Source: Chromohalobacter beijerinckii (GTDB lineage: Bacteria > Pseudomonadota > Gammaproteobacteria > Pseudomonadales > Halomonadaceae). From it: a stretch of 64,000 bases of DNA. The notes below the pieces were generated by a model, which saw only the letters and a program-made list of their open reading frames with translations, did no database searches and was not told the origin of the DNA. Made by a program: the position numbers and the translations under genes. Positions 8,373 to 17,167 of the stretch are shown here, in pieces (the stretch's first letter is position 1; every line of letters starts with the position of its first letter). The DNA lies in the NCBI RefSeq assembly GCF_023061185.1, contig NZ_JAKGAK010000006.1, forward strand, positions 1 to 64,000, given 5' to 3'.

Positions 8373-8610
8373 TGTCGACGAGGACAACGGCCACCGGGAT
8401 GTGGCGTCAGGGACTAAAGTTGTTCTCAACCGGCAGGAAGCCGGATGACGGTATTCATTGCGCCAGGAAAGGCAACGTGAATATCTGCGCTTTAGCGCTA
8501 ATCCATAGGCATGGATGCTAACAAAAACGCTCATAAAGAATTTGAGCGTGCTATACAGATCAAATTCTGTACAAGTTATAAGGGCGAGGCTTCAGGGTCG
8601 CGCCCTTATT
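8373..8610 (+). ncRNA. CsrB/RsmZ-like regulatory small RNA (candidate)
   Basis: Seven GGA motifs fall in the first ~150 nt: GAGGAC, CGGGAT, AGGGAC, CAGGAA, CCGGAT, CAGGAA, TGGATG. Three lie in hairpin loops: CCAC-CGGGAT-GTGG, CCGGC-AGGAA-GCCGG and GCC-AGGAAA-GGC. Exposed GGA in hairpin loops is the binding site of CsrA/RsmA, and RNAs with many copies titrate that translational repressor. Further hairpins follow (CGCTCA/TGAGCG, ACAGA/TCTGT), and the unit closes with ATAAGGGCG/CGCCCTTAT (8578-8586, 8601-8609). A good promoter precedes it and no ORF fits. The exact 3' end is uncertain. Confidence 0.55.
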
Positions 8611-8697
8611 GCGTTTGAGGGCTGAACGGTACGGTAAGTACTTGCTGCCCATGAGGCTTGTTTGGCCACGCTATCCTGACTATCATCACGCGCCGTT

Positions 8698-8773
8698 GCC
8701 GGTGTAGCTCAGTTGGAAGAGCAACGCACTCGTAATGCGTAGGTCGGTGGTTCGAGTCCACTCACCGGCACCA
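8698..8773 (+). tRNA. tRNA-Thr(CGU)
   Basis: The cloverleaf is complete: acceptor GCCGGTG/CACCGGC, D-arm with AGCTCAGTTGGAAGAGC, anticodon stem ACGCA/TGCGT around CTCGTAA (anticodon CGT), T-arm GGTTCGAGTCC, and an encoded CCA end. It reads ACG threonine codons. Confidence 0.95.
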
Positions 8774-8788
8774 GCCAGATATCTGCAG

Positions 8789-8821
8789 ACCGCCGCCACG
8801 GTGTTTCCGGGCGGCGGTTTT
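8789..8821 (+). terminator. Terminator after tRNA-Thr
   Basis: ACCGCCGCC (8789-8797) pairs with GGCGGCGGT (8810-8818), followed by TTTT. The 250 bp from here to 9075 hold no recognisable gene and presumably contain the paoABC promoter. Confidence 0.7.
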
Positions 8822-9074
8822 GCGTCCTCGCCCCACGTGCTCGGCATTTCATGCCTGATCCTCTGGCATCCTGCCGGATTCCTCTGAAGTTTTTACCGCA
8901 CGCTTTGCGGCACCTTCCGTCCTCTCCTAACGTTAAGGTTGGTCGAGCTGCCTGACACGGCTCGGCCCCACACGATGTTTCCTGATGGCGAGCGCCTGCC
9001 AGCGCCAAATGGCGTGCCTCGAGCGTCGCCCAAGAACGATGCCAGCCTTGACTAGTGAATGGTGAGGACAAGAC

Positions 9075-9758
9075 ATGGATGACCGTGAGCGCCTCAAGAC
9101 TGAGGTTTCGTATTATGACCCCCAGCGACACCCCGAATCGCCGTCGCGGCGCCGCTTCCTGAAGACAGCGGGCGCCTCCGGGTTGGCGGTGGCCGCGGCG
9201 CCGGCATTGTCGTCGGTGAGCTACGCCGGCTCGCCGGACGACCCCGATACGCAGACCGATGCACCGCCCGCCGAGGGGAAACGGCGCATCACCCTGACCG
9301 TCAATGGACGTCGCCATCAGCTCGATGTCACACCCAATGTGATTCTGCTCGATGCGTTGCGTCACGGCCTGCAATTGACCGGCACCAAGAAAGGCTGCGA
9401 TCACGGTCAGTGCGGCGCCTGCACGATCCTGGTCAACGGCACGTCCATCAATTCCTGCTTGAGCCTCGCCGTGACCCATGACGGCGATGAGATCACGACC
9501 GTCGAAGGGTTGGAGAAGAACGGCCAGCAGCATCCGTTGCAGCAGGCGTTTCTTGAGCATGACGCCTATCAGTGCGGTTACTGCACGGCGGGTCAGATGA
9601 TGAGCGCGCTGGCAGTCCTGCAGGATGACGACATCGGTACCCGCGATGCCGACGTGCGCGAGGCGATGAGCGGCAATATCTGCCGTTGCGGCGCCTACAA
9701 GAACATCGTCGCGGCGATTCAGTCAGCTCGAGGCGCCGTGAAGGGAGGCCAGGCATGA
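9075..9758 (+). CDS. paoA: Periplasmic aldehyde oxidoreductase, 2Fe-2S subunit
   Basis: This 227-aa subunit (E. coli PaoA 229 aa) starts with a Tat signal: SRRRFLKTAGASG followed by an Ala-rich stretch. Two [2Fe-2S] domains follow: plant-type CDHGQCGAC with the matching Cys in INSCLSL (about residues 112-134), and the helical domain CGYCTAGQ plus NICRCGAY. It passes electrons from the molybdenum site to FAD in the periplasmic xanthine-oxidase-family complex that oxidises aldehydes to acids. It is first of a three-gene operon; its TGA overlaps the ATG of paoB. Cofactor-insertion helpers lie 4 kb away (17168-18773). Confidence 0.9.
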   Translation: MDDRERLKTEVSYYDPQRHPESPSRRRFLKTAGASGLAVAAAPALSSVSYAGSPDDPDTQTDAPPAEGKRRITLTVNGRRHQLDVTPNVILLDALRHGLQLTGTKKGCDHGQCGACTILVNGTSINSCLSLAVTHDGDEITTVEGLEKNGQQHPLQQAFLEHDAYQCGYCTAGQMMSALAVLQDDDIGTRDADVREAMSGNICRCGAYKNIVAAIQSARGAVKGGQA

Positions 9759-10741
9759 GACATTTCGATTACGCCCGCGCCGAAAGCCCGCAACAAGCAG
9801 TCGCGGCGCATGGCAGCGATCGCGATGCCGCCTTTCTGGCAGGCGGCACCACGCTGTTGGACTTGGTCAAGCTCGATGTGATGCAGCCGCAGACGGTGGT
9901 CGACATCAACGGCGTCGATCTCGATACCATCGAGCGCCTCGACGACGGTCGGTTGCGCATCGGCGCGATGGTGACCAATACCGCGCTGGCGCGGGACGAG
10001 CGCGTGGTCGAGGATTATGCCGTGCTGTCCCAGGCCCTGCTGGCGGGCGCCTCGACACAACTGCGCAACAAGGCCACCACCGGCGGCAATATCATGCAGC
10101 GGGTACGCTGCCCCTATTTCCGCGATGGCGTCTCCGCCTGCAACAAGCGCGAACCCGGCAGCGGTTGTGCCGCTATCGAGGGCGTCAACCGCACCGTCCA
10201 CGCCGTGCTCGGCACCAGCGACAATTGCATCGCTACGCATCCCTCGGACATGTGCGTGGCGATGGCGGCGATCGGCGCCACGGTCGAGGTTCAGGGGCCG
10301 GAAGGCACGCGCGAGATCGACTTCGGCGATTTCCACTTGCTGCCCGGTGACACGCCGGCCCGCGAGCATGCGCTCGAGCCGGGCGAGTTGATCACCCATG
10401 TGGTTCTCGACGCGCCGCTCGACGGCAACCGATCTGCCTATCTCAAGCTACGCGATCGTCAGTCCTATCAGTTTGCGCTCGCCTCCAGCGCGGTGATCGT
10501 GCGCATGGACGGCAACACCATTCGCGAGGCCCGGGTGGCCATGGGCGGTGTCGGCACCAAGCCGTGGCGGGCGCCGGAAGTGGAAGCGGCGCTCAAGGGC
10601 AAGACCGCCAGCGAAGCGCTCTTTACGGATGCCGCCAAGCTGGCCTTCGAGAAGGCCACGGCCTATTCACAGAACGGCTACAAGATTCCGCTCGGCCAGC
10701 AGGCCATCGTGCGCAACCTTTCCGATCTGACCGCCGCCTGA
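9755..10741 (+). CDS. paoB: Periplasmic aldehyde oxidoreductase, FAD subunit
   Basis: 328 aa from the ATG overlapping the paoA stop (ATGA). The FAD-binding fold of the CO dehydrogenase medium-subunit type shows AGGTTLLDLVKLDV near residue 29 and TGGNIMQRVRC near 115. The segment CPYFRDGVSACNKR with a later GSGC supplies cysteines for the extra [4Fe-4S] cluster characteristic of PaoB and absent from ordinary xanthine dehydrogenases. It has no signal of its own and is presumably exported with the Tat signal of PaoA as an assembled complex. Confidence 0.9.
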   Translation: MRHFDYARAESPQQAVAAHGSDRDAAFLAGGTTLLDLVKLDVMQPQTVVDINGVDLDTIERLDDGRLRIGAMVTNTALARDERVVEDYAVLSQALLAGASTQLRNKATTGGNIMQRVRCPYFRDGVSACNKREPGSGCAAIEGVNRTVHAVLGTSDNCIATHPSDMCVAMAAIGATVEVQGPEGTREIDFGDFHLLPGDTPAREHALEPGELITHVVLDAPLDGNRSAYLKLRDRQSYQFALASSAVIVRMDGNTIREARVAMGGVGTKPWRAPEVEAALKGKTASEALFTDAAKLAFEKATAYSQNGYKIPLGQQAIVRNLSDLTAA

Positions 10742-10763
10742 TCGCCCGCGAGGAGAACCGACC

Positions 10764-12986
10764 ATGAGCGACAAACAGCAAAGCATCATCGGCGCGGGCG
10801 TGCCGCGCATCGACGGGCCGGACAAGCTCGCCGGCCGCGCCAACTATGCCGCCGACAACCTGCCGCCCAACATGGCATACGGCTATGGCGTGTTCAGTAC
10901 CATCGCCAAGGGCAAGGTGACACGAATCAAGGTCGATGAGGCGAAGCGGATGCCGGGCGTCATCGATATTTTCCATCATGGGCATTTCCCGTCGCTGTAC
11001 CGGACGCCGTCGAGCTTCGTGCAGGGCAACAAGGTGGAAGAAACCCGGCTGCCGTTCGAGGACGAGCGTGTGTACTACGAGGGCCAGTTCGTGGCGCTCG
11101 TGGTCGCCGACAGCTTCGAGAACGCGCGTGCCGCCGCGCGCCACGTCGAGGTCGAATACGCCTCCGAATCGGCCGTCGCCAACCTCGCCCAGGGCCTCGA
11201 GGACAACGGCACGCAGGCGGGTGGCGGTCACTCGCGTGGCGATGCCGCCTCGGCCTTCGACAGCGCCGACACGACCATCGACGTCACTTACCACACGCCG
11301 GTGGAAACCCATAATCCGATGGAGATGCATGCCTCGGTGGCGTACTGGGACGCGCAGGGCAATCTGACCATCTATGATGCCTCGCAAGGGGTCGTGGTCG
11401 AGCGCAATGCACTGTCCAAGATCTTCGCCATTGCGCCCGAGCGCATCACGGTACATGCGCCGTATATCGGCTCAGGCTTCGGCAGCAAGTTGTGGACCTG
11501 GCCGCATGCGATTGCCACGGCGGCGGTTTCGCGTGAACTGGGCCGCCCGGTGCAACTCGTGGTGCCGCGTCAACAGATGTTCACCACCACCGGGCACCGT
11601 CCCGAAACCCGCCAGCGCATGCGCCTGGCGATCGACGGCAACGGCAAGTTGGTGTCGCTGCGTCACGAGGCGATCAACACGACCTCGTTCACCGATCAGT
11701 ACGTGGAAACCTGCGGCAGCGTGACCAAGAGCCTCTACAGCTGTCCCGATCTGACGGTGAGCCATGCCACGACGCAGGTGAATCGCGGCACGCCGACCTC
11801 GATGCGTGCGCCGGGTGCGGCGCCGGGGCTGTTCGCGCTGGAATCCGCCATCGACGAGATGGCGTTGGCGGCGGGCGTCGATCCGGTGCAGTTCCGGCTC
11901 GACAATTATGCCGAGCGCGACGAAAGCCAGGATCTGGATTTCTCCAGCAACCACATCGTCGAGGCCACGAAACAAGCCGCCGAGCGCTTCGGGTGGCACG
12001 ATCGCAATCCGCAGATCGGCAGCATGCGCGAGGGTCGTGAGATCGTCGGCTACGGCATGGCGGCCTGCAATTGGGAAGCGCTGAAGCGACCCTGCGATGC
12101 ACGCGTGTCGCTGCGTGCCGATGGCACCGCCTTTGCCTCCTGCGCGACACAGGACATCGGCACCGGCACCTACACCATCGTGGCGCAGGCGGTGAGCGAC
12201 GTGACCGGCATCCCGGTCGATCGCATCACCGTCAAGCTGGGGGATTCCTCCTACCCGGACGGCCCCATCTCCGGTGGCTCCTGGGCCACGGCGACGACCC
12301 TGCCGGCCATCGCCGGCGCGGCGCGCAATGCCCTCGACGAGTTGAAGCGCTACGCCACCGGCAGCAACGGTATTTTCGCCGAGGCCAGCGCGGACGATCT
12401 GAGTGTGGCCGATGGTGCTCTGCGTTATGACGGCAAGCAGGCGAGTTTTGCCGAGGTCCTCGATGCCGCGCGTTACGGCAGCGCCGATGGTGAAGCGCAT
12501 ACCGAGGCCGCCGACTCGAAATACTCCTATCGCTCCTTCGGTGCCCATTTCGTCGAGGTACGTTGGGACCCGGGCATCTCGCACCTGCGCGTGTCGCGCG
12601 TGGTCAGTGCCATCGATGTAGGCAAGGTGATCAACGAAACCACGGCGCGCAATCAGGTCGAGGGCGCCGTCGTCATGGGCGTGGGCATGGGGCTTTTCGA
12701 AGCCACCGAATACGACGAGCGCAACGGCCGTCCCGTGAACAACGACTACGCCGAGTACGTGGTGCCGGTACACGCCGACCAACCGGAGATCGACGTCATC
12801 CTGCTCGATTATCCGGACCTGGCGTTCAACGAGTACGGCGCGCGGGGTATCGGCGAGATCGGCATCACCGGGCTTGCCGCCGCCATCGGCAATGCGGTGC
12901 ACCATGCCACCGGCAAGCGCATTCGCGAACTGCCGATCACCCTCGACAAGCTGATGGACGACGTGCCCCAGGCGCAAAGCGCCTGA
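10764..12986 (+). CDS. paoC: Periplasmic aldehyde oxidoreductase, molybdenum-binding subunit
   Basis: The 740-aa protein (E. coli PaoC 732 aa) is the large catalytic subunit that binds molybdopterin cytosine dinucleotide. The N-terminal domain opens GVPRIDGPDKLAGRANYAAD. Cofactor-loop signatures include GSGFGSKLW and TSMRAPGAAPG, and the C-terminal GARGIGEIG holds the catalytic Glu. It starts 22 bp after paoB behind AGGAGAA. Dependence on MCD cofactor fits the MocA-like and XdhC-like genes in the window. Confidence 0.92.
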   Translation: MSDKQQSIIGAGVPRIDGPDKLAGRANYAADNLPPNMAYGYGVFSTIAKGKVTRIKVDEAKRMPGVIDIFHHGHFPSLYRTPSSFVQGNKVEETRLPFEDERVYYEGQFVALVVADSFENARAAARHVEVEYASESAVANLAQGLEDNGTQAGGGHSRGDAASAFDSADTTIDVTYHTPVETHNPMEMHASVAYWDAQGNLTIYDASQGVVVERNALSKIFAIAPERITVHAPYIGSGFGSKLWTWPHAIATAAVSRELGRPVQLVVPRQQMFTTTGHRPETRQRMRLAIDGNGKLVSLRHEAINTTSFTDQYVETCGSVTKSLYSCPDLTVSHATTQVNRGTPTSMRAPGAAPGLFALESAIDEMALAAGVDPVQFRLDNYAERDESQDLDFSSNHIVEATKQAAERFGWHDRNPQIGSMREGREIVGYGMAACNWEALKRPCDARVSLRADGTAFASCATQDIGTGTYTIVAQAVSDVTGIPVDRITVKLGDSSYPDGPISGGSWATATTLPAIAGAARNALDELKRYATGSNGIFAEASADDLSVADGALRYDGKQASFAEVLDAARYGSADGEAHTEAADSKYSYRSFGAHFVEVRWDPGISHLRVSRVVSAIDVGKVINETTARNQVEGAVVMGVGMGLFEATEYDERNGRPVNNDYAEYVVPVHADQPEIDVILLDYPDLAFNEYGARGIGEIGITGLAAAIGNAVHHATGKRIRELPITLDKLMDDVPQAQSA

Positions 12987-13069
12987 GGCGCGTCGGCTGA
13001 CCTCAGCGCCTCTGGGCTGCGTACCGTAATTTAATGATCTAAATGGAATATGGCTGGCTAGTATTGTGG

Positions 13070-14239
13070 TTACTTGCGGGCAGATTGATAGTCCGCTTCC
13101 TTTGGAGGAAAAACGAACTGGCTGGTAAGAGCGATGACTCCAATCGTTATTACCAGCACCATCAGAGCGAGGGGCAGCGTCAGGAAGTGGGTCAGGCCGC
13201 CGATGAAGGCTGGCCCCAGTAGGAATCCCGTATAGCCGAATGTAGCCGCCATGGCGATGCCCTGAGAAGTCTTCGCTGTAACCTGCCCTGCCATGCTAAA
13301 AGTCATCGGTACCACGTTGCTCATGCCCAGTCCGGTCAGTAGGAAACAGATGCAAGCCGTGCCAAGCGATGGTGCCCACAATACATAGGCCATGGCCAGA
13401 CCGGCGATGAGAGCACCAAGCGATCCCACCCTCAGCCGACCATAACGCGTCACCGCCCGGTCGCCGCCAAGCCGGCCGACCGACATGCCGGCGGAGAAGG
13501 CGAAGAAGCCGATGGCGAAGCCGCTTTCCAGTACGCCTTGTAGGTAAATGCTGCTCCAGTCGGCGATGGCGCCTTCGGTGAACAGGGCGCAGAACGCCAG
13601 CAGGCACAGCCCGGCGAGTCGGGGATCTAGCTGCCGCCGTTTGCCGCAAGATGACGAGCACTCGTTGGCCAGCGGCGCCGGTGGCTGGTAGGCGCCTGAC
13701 GAGGCGGCCAGCGATACGGCGACGAAGAGGGCGGCGATCGATAGCACTATGACTGGACCGAAACCGAAACCAGTGAGCACACCGGCCAACGCAGCGCCGG
13801 CGGCCCCACCGATACTCCAGGCGGCATGGAAGGACGACATTATCGGGCGATCATAGCGGTTTTCGATCAAGCTACCGCGGGTGTTCATAGCGACATCAAG
13901 GGCGCCGTTGGTGGCCCCCAGCAGGATCAGCGTGATCACCAACGTACCGATGTCCCGGGCTAGGCAGGGCAGGAACAAGGCCACAGCGAAGGCCAGCCCC
14001 AGAACTCCGCAGACCCGGTTAATCGGCCAGCGGTCACTCATGCGGGCTCCTACCCGCATCCCCAGCAGGGCGGCTGCCGCGAAACCAAACAGAGCCATTC
14101 CCAAGACGGCTTCTGAGATCCCGACGATCAGCCTTACCGGGGCGATTTCTATCGACCAGACGCCAATGCCAAAGCCGTTGCTGAGAAACGTTAGCGTGTT
14201 ACGAAAGCGCATCTGATGCAGGTGGGCTTCGGTGGCCAT
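13070..14239 (-). CDS. MFS transporter, YbjJ-like
   Basis: 389 aa from ATG 14239, which follows CCGGAGAGAT; an upstream in-frame start at 14299 would run through the operator. About twelve hydrophobic segments are visible, with the MFS loop-2/3 motif as GMRVGARMSDRWP. The stretch NGALDVAMNTRGSLIENRYDRPIMSSFHAAWSIGG is characteristic of the YbjJ/FucP-like branch. It is divergent from a DeoR regulator with a shared palindrome, so it probably exports or imports a sugar-derived compound under that regulator's control. The substrate is unknown. Confidence 0.8.
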   Translation of the reverse strand: MATEAHLHQMRFRNTLTFLSNGFGIGVWSIEIAPVRLIVGISEAVLGMALFGFAAAALLGMRVGARMSDRWPINRVCGVLGLAFAVALFLPCLARDIGTLVITLILLGATNGALDVAMNTRGSLIENRYDRPIMSSFHAAWSIGGAAGAALAGVLTGFGFGPVIVLSIAALFVAVSLAASSGAYQPPAPLANECSSSCGKRRQLDPRLAGLCLLAFCALFTEGAIADWSSIYLQGVLESGFAIGFFAFSAGMSVGRLGGDRAVTRYGRLRVGSLGALIAGLAMAYVLWAPSLGTACICFLLTGLGMSNVVPMTFSMAGQVTAKTSQGIAMAATFGYTGFLLGPAFIGGLTHFLTLPLALMVLVITIGVIALTSQFVFPPKEADYQSARK

Positions 14240-14279
14240 GGTATCTCTCCGGAGCGTTGCCAGTTGATATTGTTTTTCG

Positions 14280-14303
14280 TATTTTGCACGAACGTGCAAA
14301 ATA
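14280..14303. promoter_or_regulatory. Perfect palindromic operator between MFS and DeoR genes
   Basis: TATTTTGCACG (14280-14290) and CGTGCAAAATA (14293-14303) form perfect 11-bp arms around AA. The site is 41 bp before the MFS start and 38 bp before the DeoR start, so one bound dimer could control both. The DeoR-family protein is the natural candidate ligand. Confidence 0.7.
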
Positions 14304-14340
14304 GCGCATTATCAGGCAAAATATATTCGACGAGGGTCTT

Positions 14341-15099
14341 ATGCTAAAGGCTGAACGACATGCCTATCTCCTCCAACAGCTGAGTAAACACGGTCGGCTG
14401 AGTGCTATCGATGAGGCTGAGCAGCTGGGTATTTCCGAGGATACCTTGCGTCGGGACCTGCGCGAATTGGACGCTGCAGGAAGTTTGCAGCGTGTGCATG
14501 GTGGTGCAATTCCCAAGCCACCTGTTCCTGCAAGCTACGCTGAACGTCGAGGATGCGATCAGGCTCGAAAGTCGTCTCTTGCGCGTGTTGCGGCATCGCT
14601 CGTGAGTGATGGGGAAGTATTTTTCCTCGACGGGGGGACGACTGCCCTATGTATTGCTGAATCACTGCCTGTGAATCTTAGAGCTACCATCGTCACTAAT
14701 GCGCCGGCCATCGCTGCGGCGCTCACAGACCATCCCAGGGTGGACGTATACATGGCTGGTGGCGCGGTGGCCAAGCGATCTGCCGTCACTATCGGGGCCG
14801 AAGCTACGGACTTTCTGCGTCGTTTTCGGGCTAGCCTGAGCTTCATTGGTGTTTGTGCTTTGTCGGCGGATACTGGTCTGACTATCCCTTTTCCGGAGGA
14901 ATCGAGTACCAAGCGAGTGATGATCGAACAAGCGACGCGGGTCGTCGCGTTGGCCAGCAACGATAAGCTGGATATTGCCTATCCGTACATTGTGGCGCCG
15001 ACGACAGCCATCACTGACTTGGTGACAGACTGTGCGGCCACGGAAGACCGACTTGCTCCCTATAAGCTGCGTGGAATCGTGATCCATCGCGGTGCTTGA
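14341..15099 (+). CDS. DeoR-family transcriptional regulator
   Basis: This 252-aa regulator has a typical N-terminal winged helix (RHAYLLQQLSKHGRLSAIDE ... GISEDTLRRDLRELDAAG, then VHGGA) and a C-terminal DeoR sensor domain with GGTTALCIAESLP and a TNAP motif, the fold that binds phosphorylated sugars. It is divergent from the YbjJ-like transporter and has a perfect palindrome in front, so it probably represses both genes. The inducer cannot be read from sequence. Confidence 0.85.
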   Translation: MLKAERHAYLLQQLSKHGRLSAIDEAEQLGISEDTLRRDLRELDAAGSLQRVHGGAIPKPPVPASYAERRGCDQARKSSLARVAASLVSDGEVFFLDGGTTALCIAESLPVNLRATIVTNAPAIAAALTDHPRVDVYMAGGAVAKRSAVTIGAEATDFLRRFRASLSFIGVCALSADTGLTIPFPEESSTKRVMIEQATRVVALASNDKLDIAYPYIVAPTTAITDLVTDCAATEDRLAPYKLRGIVIHRGA

Positions 15100-15228
15100 G
15101 AGAAATTAGTATGTTGGATTCCGGCTCGGCGGGAGCCTGATGTCGATTCCGTCGCGTGACTGAGTTGGTCGCTTCGGGTACGGCAGAGCCTGTTGTGGGG
15201 TGTGGTTCTGAGCCAGGCGAGGCGATAT

Positions 15229-15238
15229 GGGGGGGGGG
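15229..15238. repeat. Poly-G tract (10 G) beside the AbiEii-like stop codon
   Basis: An uninterrupted run of ten G lies 6 bp beyond the 3' end of the toxin gene. It is outside the coding frame. Runs of this length are unstable in replication and difficult to sequence, so the count may vary. Confidence 0.5.
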
Positions 15239-15244
15239 TAGGGA

Positions 15245-16105
15245 TTATTGGCCGCTCTCGAGGCCACGTTTGAACATAGTTAGCCAGTATAGGCACTCGT
15301 CGACGCTTTCTGGGATGCTGCGGCTCATGTCGGTCGCCAGGTCTTCGAGAGTGAGACGGGGAAGGCTGTCGTTTAGCAACGCCGAGACGTGTGCGAGCGT
15401 ATCGGGCGCGGCAATCAGGCGAGCCCGCTCACCGAGTAGCTGCATGGCGGTAAGGATGATGTCGTAGCCATTTTCTTCGAGTATCGCTGTCCACTTGCCT
15501 TCATAGAGCGTCTCCATGTCCCAGTCCACACGACTGTAATGCTGGAAGAGATAGGCAATGTCCGCGGCATCCTTGCGACGGGTAGCGGGTATGCGTTCCG
15601 TCCAGGCGACGAGCTTCAATAGCGCTTGGCTCTCCAGGTTGGCCACTTTGACCTCAAGTGACGCTTGGCCGGTCAGGTGAACGCGATAGGCTGTGTGGCA
15701 GGCTTCTTCGAACCCCATTACCGACATTTCGATCACACCTTCGGGTGGCCAGCCGATGTTGACGTCCTCGTCAGTGACGCCACCAAAAGGGATGATATCG
15801 ACGACGCAGCCGTTGAGAGATCGCAATTCATGTGGGGCGCGTCCTTGCTGATAACCTCTGTCGAGCAGAGCCGCGTGGATCCGTCGAAACTCTTCCCAAC
15901 CCTGCACGTAGATGGCGAAGTCGATATCGGCGGTGGCACGACGTACTGGTGCCCCGTAATGGTGATGAAGGATGAGATCCCGAGCTTTGGCGCCGATCAA
16001 GACGTAATCGATGCCGAACTGCTTGGCCAGAGCACTGACATCGTTCAGCGCGGTATGAGCCACCTCATCAATAGGCGCTGAAATGGTCAGCGAGATAGCG
16101 TTCAT
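15245..16105 (-). CDS. AbiEii/AbiGii-like nucleotidyltransferase toxin
   Basis: 286 aa from ATG 16105 (AAGGATTCTGG upstream). The nucleotidyltransferase core reads YVLIGAKARDLIL, then TADIDFAIYV with the metal-binding Asp-x-Asp, as in AbiEii-type toxins, though the usual G-G/S before the Asp pair is changed to GAKA. Such enzymes add nucleotides to tRNA or other targets and halt growth in phage-infected cells. The start overlaps the partner gene by 38 bp, the usual antitoxin-then-toxin order. The activity here is inferred from the motif and the gene pairing. Confidence 0.7.
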   Translation of the reverse strand: MNAISLTISAPIDEVAHTALNDVSALAKQFGIDYVLIGAKARDLILHHHYGAPVRRATADIDFAIYVQGWEEFRRIHAALLDRGYQQGRAPHELRSLNGCVVDIIPFGGVTDEDVNIGWPPEGVIEMSVMGFEEACHTAYRVHLTGQASLEVKVANLESQALLKLVAWTERIPATRRKDAADIAYLFQHYSRVDWDMETLYEGKWTAILEENGYDIILTAMQLLGERARLIAAPDTLAHVSALLNDSLPRLTLEDLATDMSRSIPESVDECLYWLTMFKRGLESGQ

Positions 16106-17093
16106 CCAGAATCCTTGCGATTTCGGCATTGCGGGGATCGCCACTGCGGATCAAGTCCGCATAGGCGAGCAAAGGGTGGGCCATGGCGAGCTCTTCGTCG
16201 TCTGCCCTCCAAAAGCGTTCCATGATTCGAACATTGGCTTCGACACCTGCTGGGGGCTTCCTCAACCGATATTGTTGCATCAGCTGGGGTAGATTTTCTC
16301 TGGGCAGGAAGAGTGTGGCCACTTGCGGCGTCAAGTGACCACTGAAAAAGGCTCCGGCAATTTCCCCGCCCCACGCCGCGGCGAAACGATCTATGTCGCG
16401 CTCTCCCCACCAATCAGTGGTCTCGCCGTGGAATTCGCCGATCAGTATCTTGGGGGCGAGTTTTTCGCAGTAGCCGACGACCCAGCGCTCCATGAGCTTT
16501 CTTGGTTCGATGATCTTGCGTCTGCTACGACCCATCGTCGCCACTAAGCCCCCGGCTTCGAGTGCCTGGAGGACGTTGGCGACGGTGCCATGAGAAACGC
16601 CCGTTCGCTCGGCGATTGCGCGCACCGAGGCGTTCATCAGATCGGGAACGATCAGCAGATGATAGACAACGATGAGACCTTGGCGTTGAAAGGCTCGCTG
16701 GGCTGCATGCGATTCTTCCTCCCTTGCGAATATCGCTGGGCGATTGTTACCTCGAATCAAAATCTTAAAGTCAGGCCGGTCAATGAAGGCATTGCCAGCC
16801 GTATCGATGAATTGGATGCCTTGGGCTTGCAGCTTCTTGGCAGCGCTGGCGTTGAGGTAGTCGGCGATAAGGAGGCGACCGGGGTTGCCAGCTAAGTGGT
16901 ATGAAAGCGCCGGTATCAGGTGAGCCGCCCAGCGTTTTACCTCGCCGGGGAAGTGCTGGCCACCCAGTTCGACATTGAGGCCCTCTTCTTGTGGGCCGTT
17001 TGGGACGGAGCTGAGTGAGGCGCTCAGCCCTGTTTCGCGTTGGAAGGCGGCAGTGGCCGCTTCTGCGATCTCCCACTCCAATGAAGTTGTCAT
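16068..17093 (-). CDS. AbiEi-like antitoxin/regulator with winged helix
   Basis: 341 aa from ATG 17093; a TTG at 17102 is an alternative three codons earlier. The central winged helix (SVRAIAERTGVSHGTVANVL, about residues 159-178) fits a DNA-binding autoregulator. The N-terminal ~110 residues contain GEVKRW after a conserved hydrophobic strand and LLIADYLNASAAKKL, reminiscent of restriction-endonuclease-like folds without a clear catalytic Asp. The C-terminal half is typical of the large AbiEi-type or COG4861-type partner of nucleotidyltransferases. It is first in the pair and carries an inverted repeat over its start. Confidence 0.6.
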   Translation of the reverse strand: MTTSLEWEIAEAATAAFQRETGLSASLSSVPNGPQEEGLNVELGGQHFPGEVKRWAAHLIPALSYHLAGNPGRLLIADYLNASAAKKLQAQGIQFIDTAGNAFIDRPDFKILIRGNNRPAIFAREEESHAAQRAFQRQGLIVVYHLLIVPDLMNASVRAIAERTGVSHGTVANVLQALEAGGLVATMGRSRRKIIEPRKLMERWVVGYCEKLAPKILIGEFHGETTDWWGERDIDRFAAAWGGEIAGAFFSGHLTPQVATLFLPRENLPQLMQQYRLRKPPAGVEANVRIMERFWRADDEELAMAHPLLAYADLIRSGDPRNAEIARILDERYLADHFSAY

Positions 17094-17095
17094 TT

Positions 17096-17148
17096 TGTCC
17101 AATAATTTGCGATGTCTATTAATAATGTACGCTTGTAAAAATTGGACA
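17096..17148. promoter_or_regulatory. Inverted repeat in front of the AbiE-like pair
   Basis: TGTCCAAT (17096-17103) and ATTGGACA (17141-17148) are perfect inverted 8-mers 37 bp apart, flanking an AT-rich stretch that must hold the promoter. AbiEi antitoxins repress their own operon by binding inverted repeats, which suits this arrangement. Confidence 0.5.
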
Positions 17149-17167
17149 GCAAGACGCTTCTTATTGG

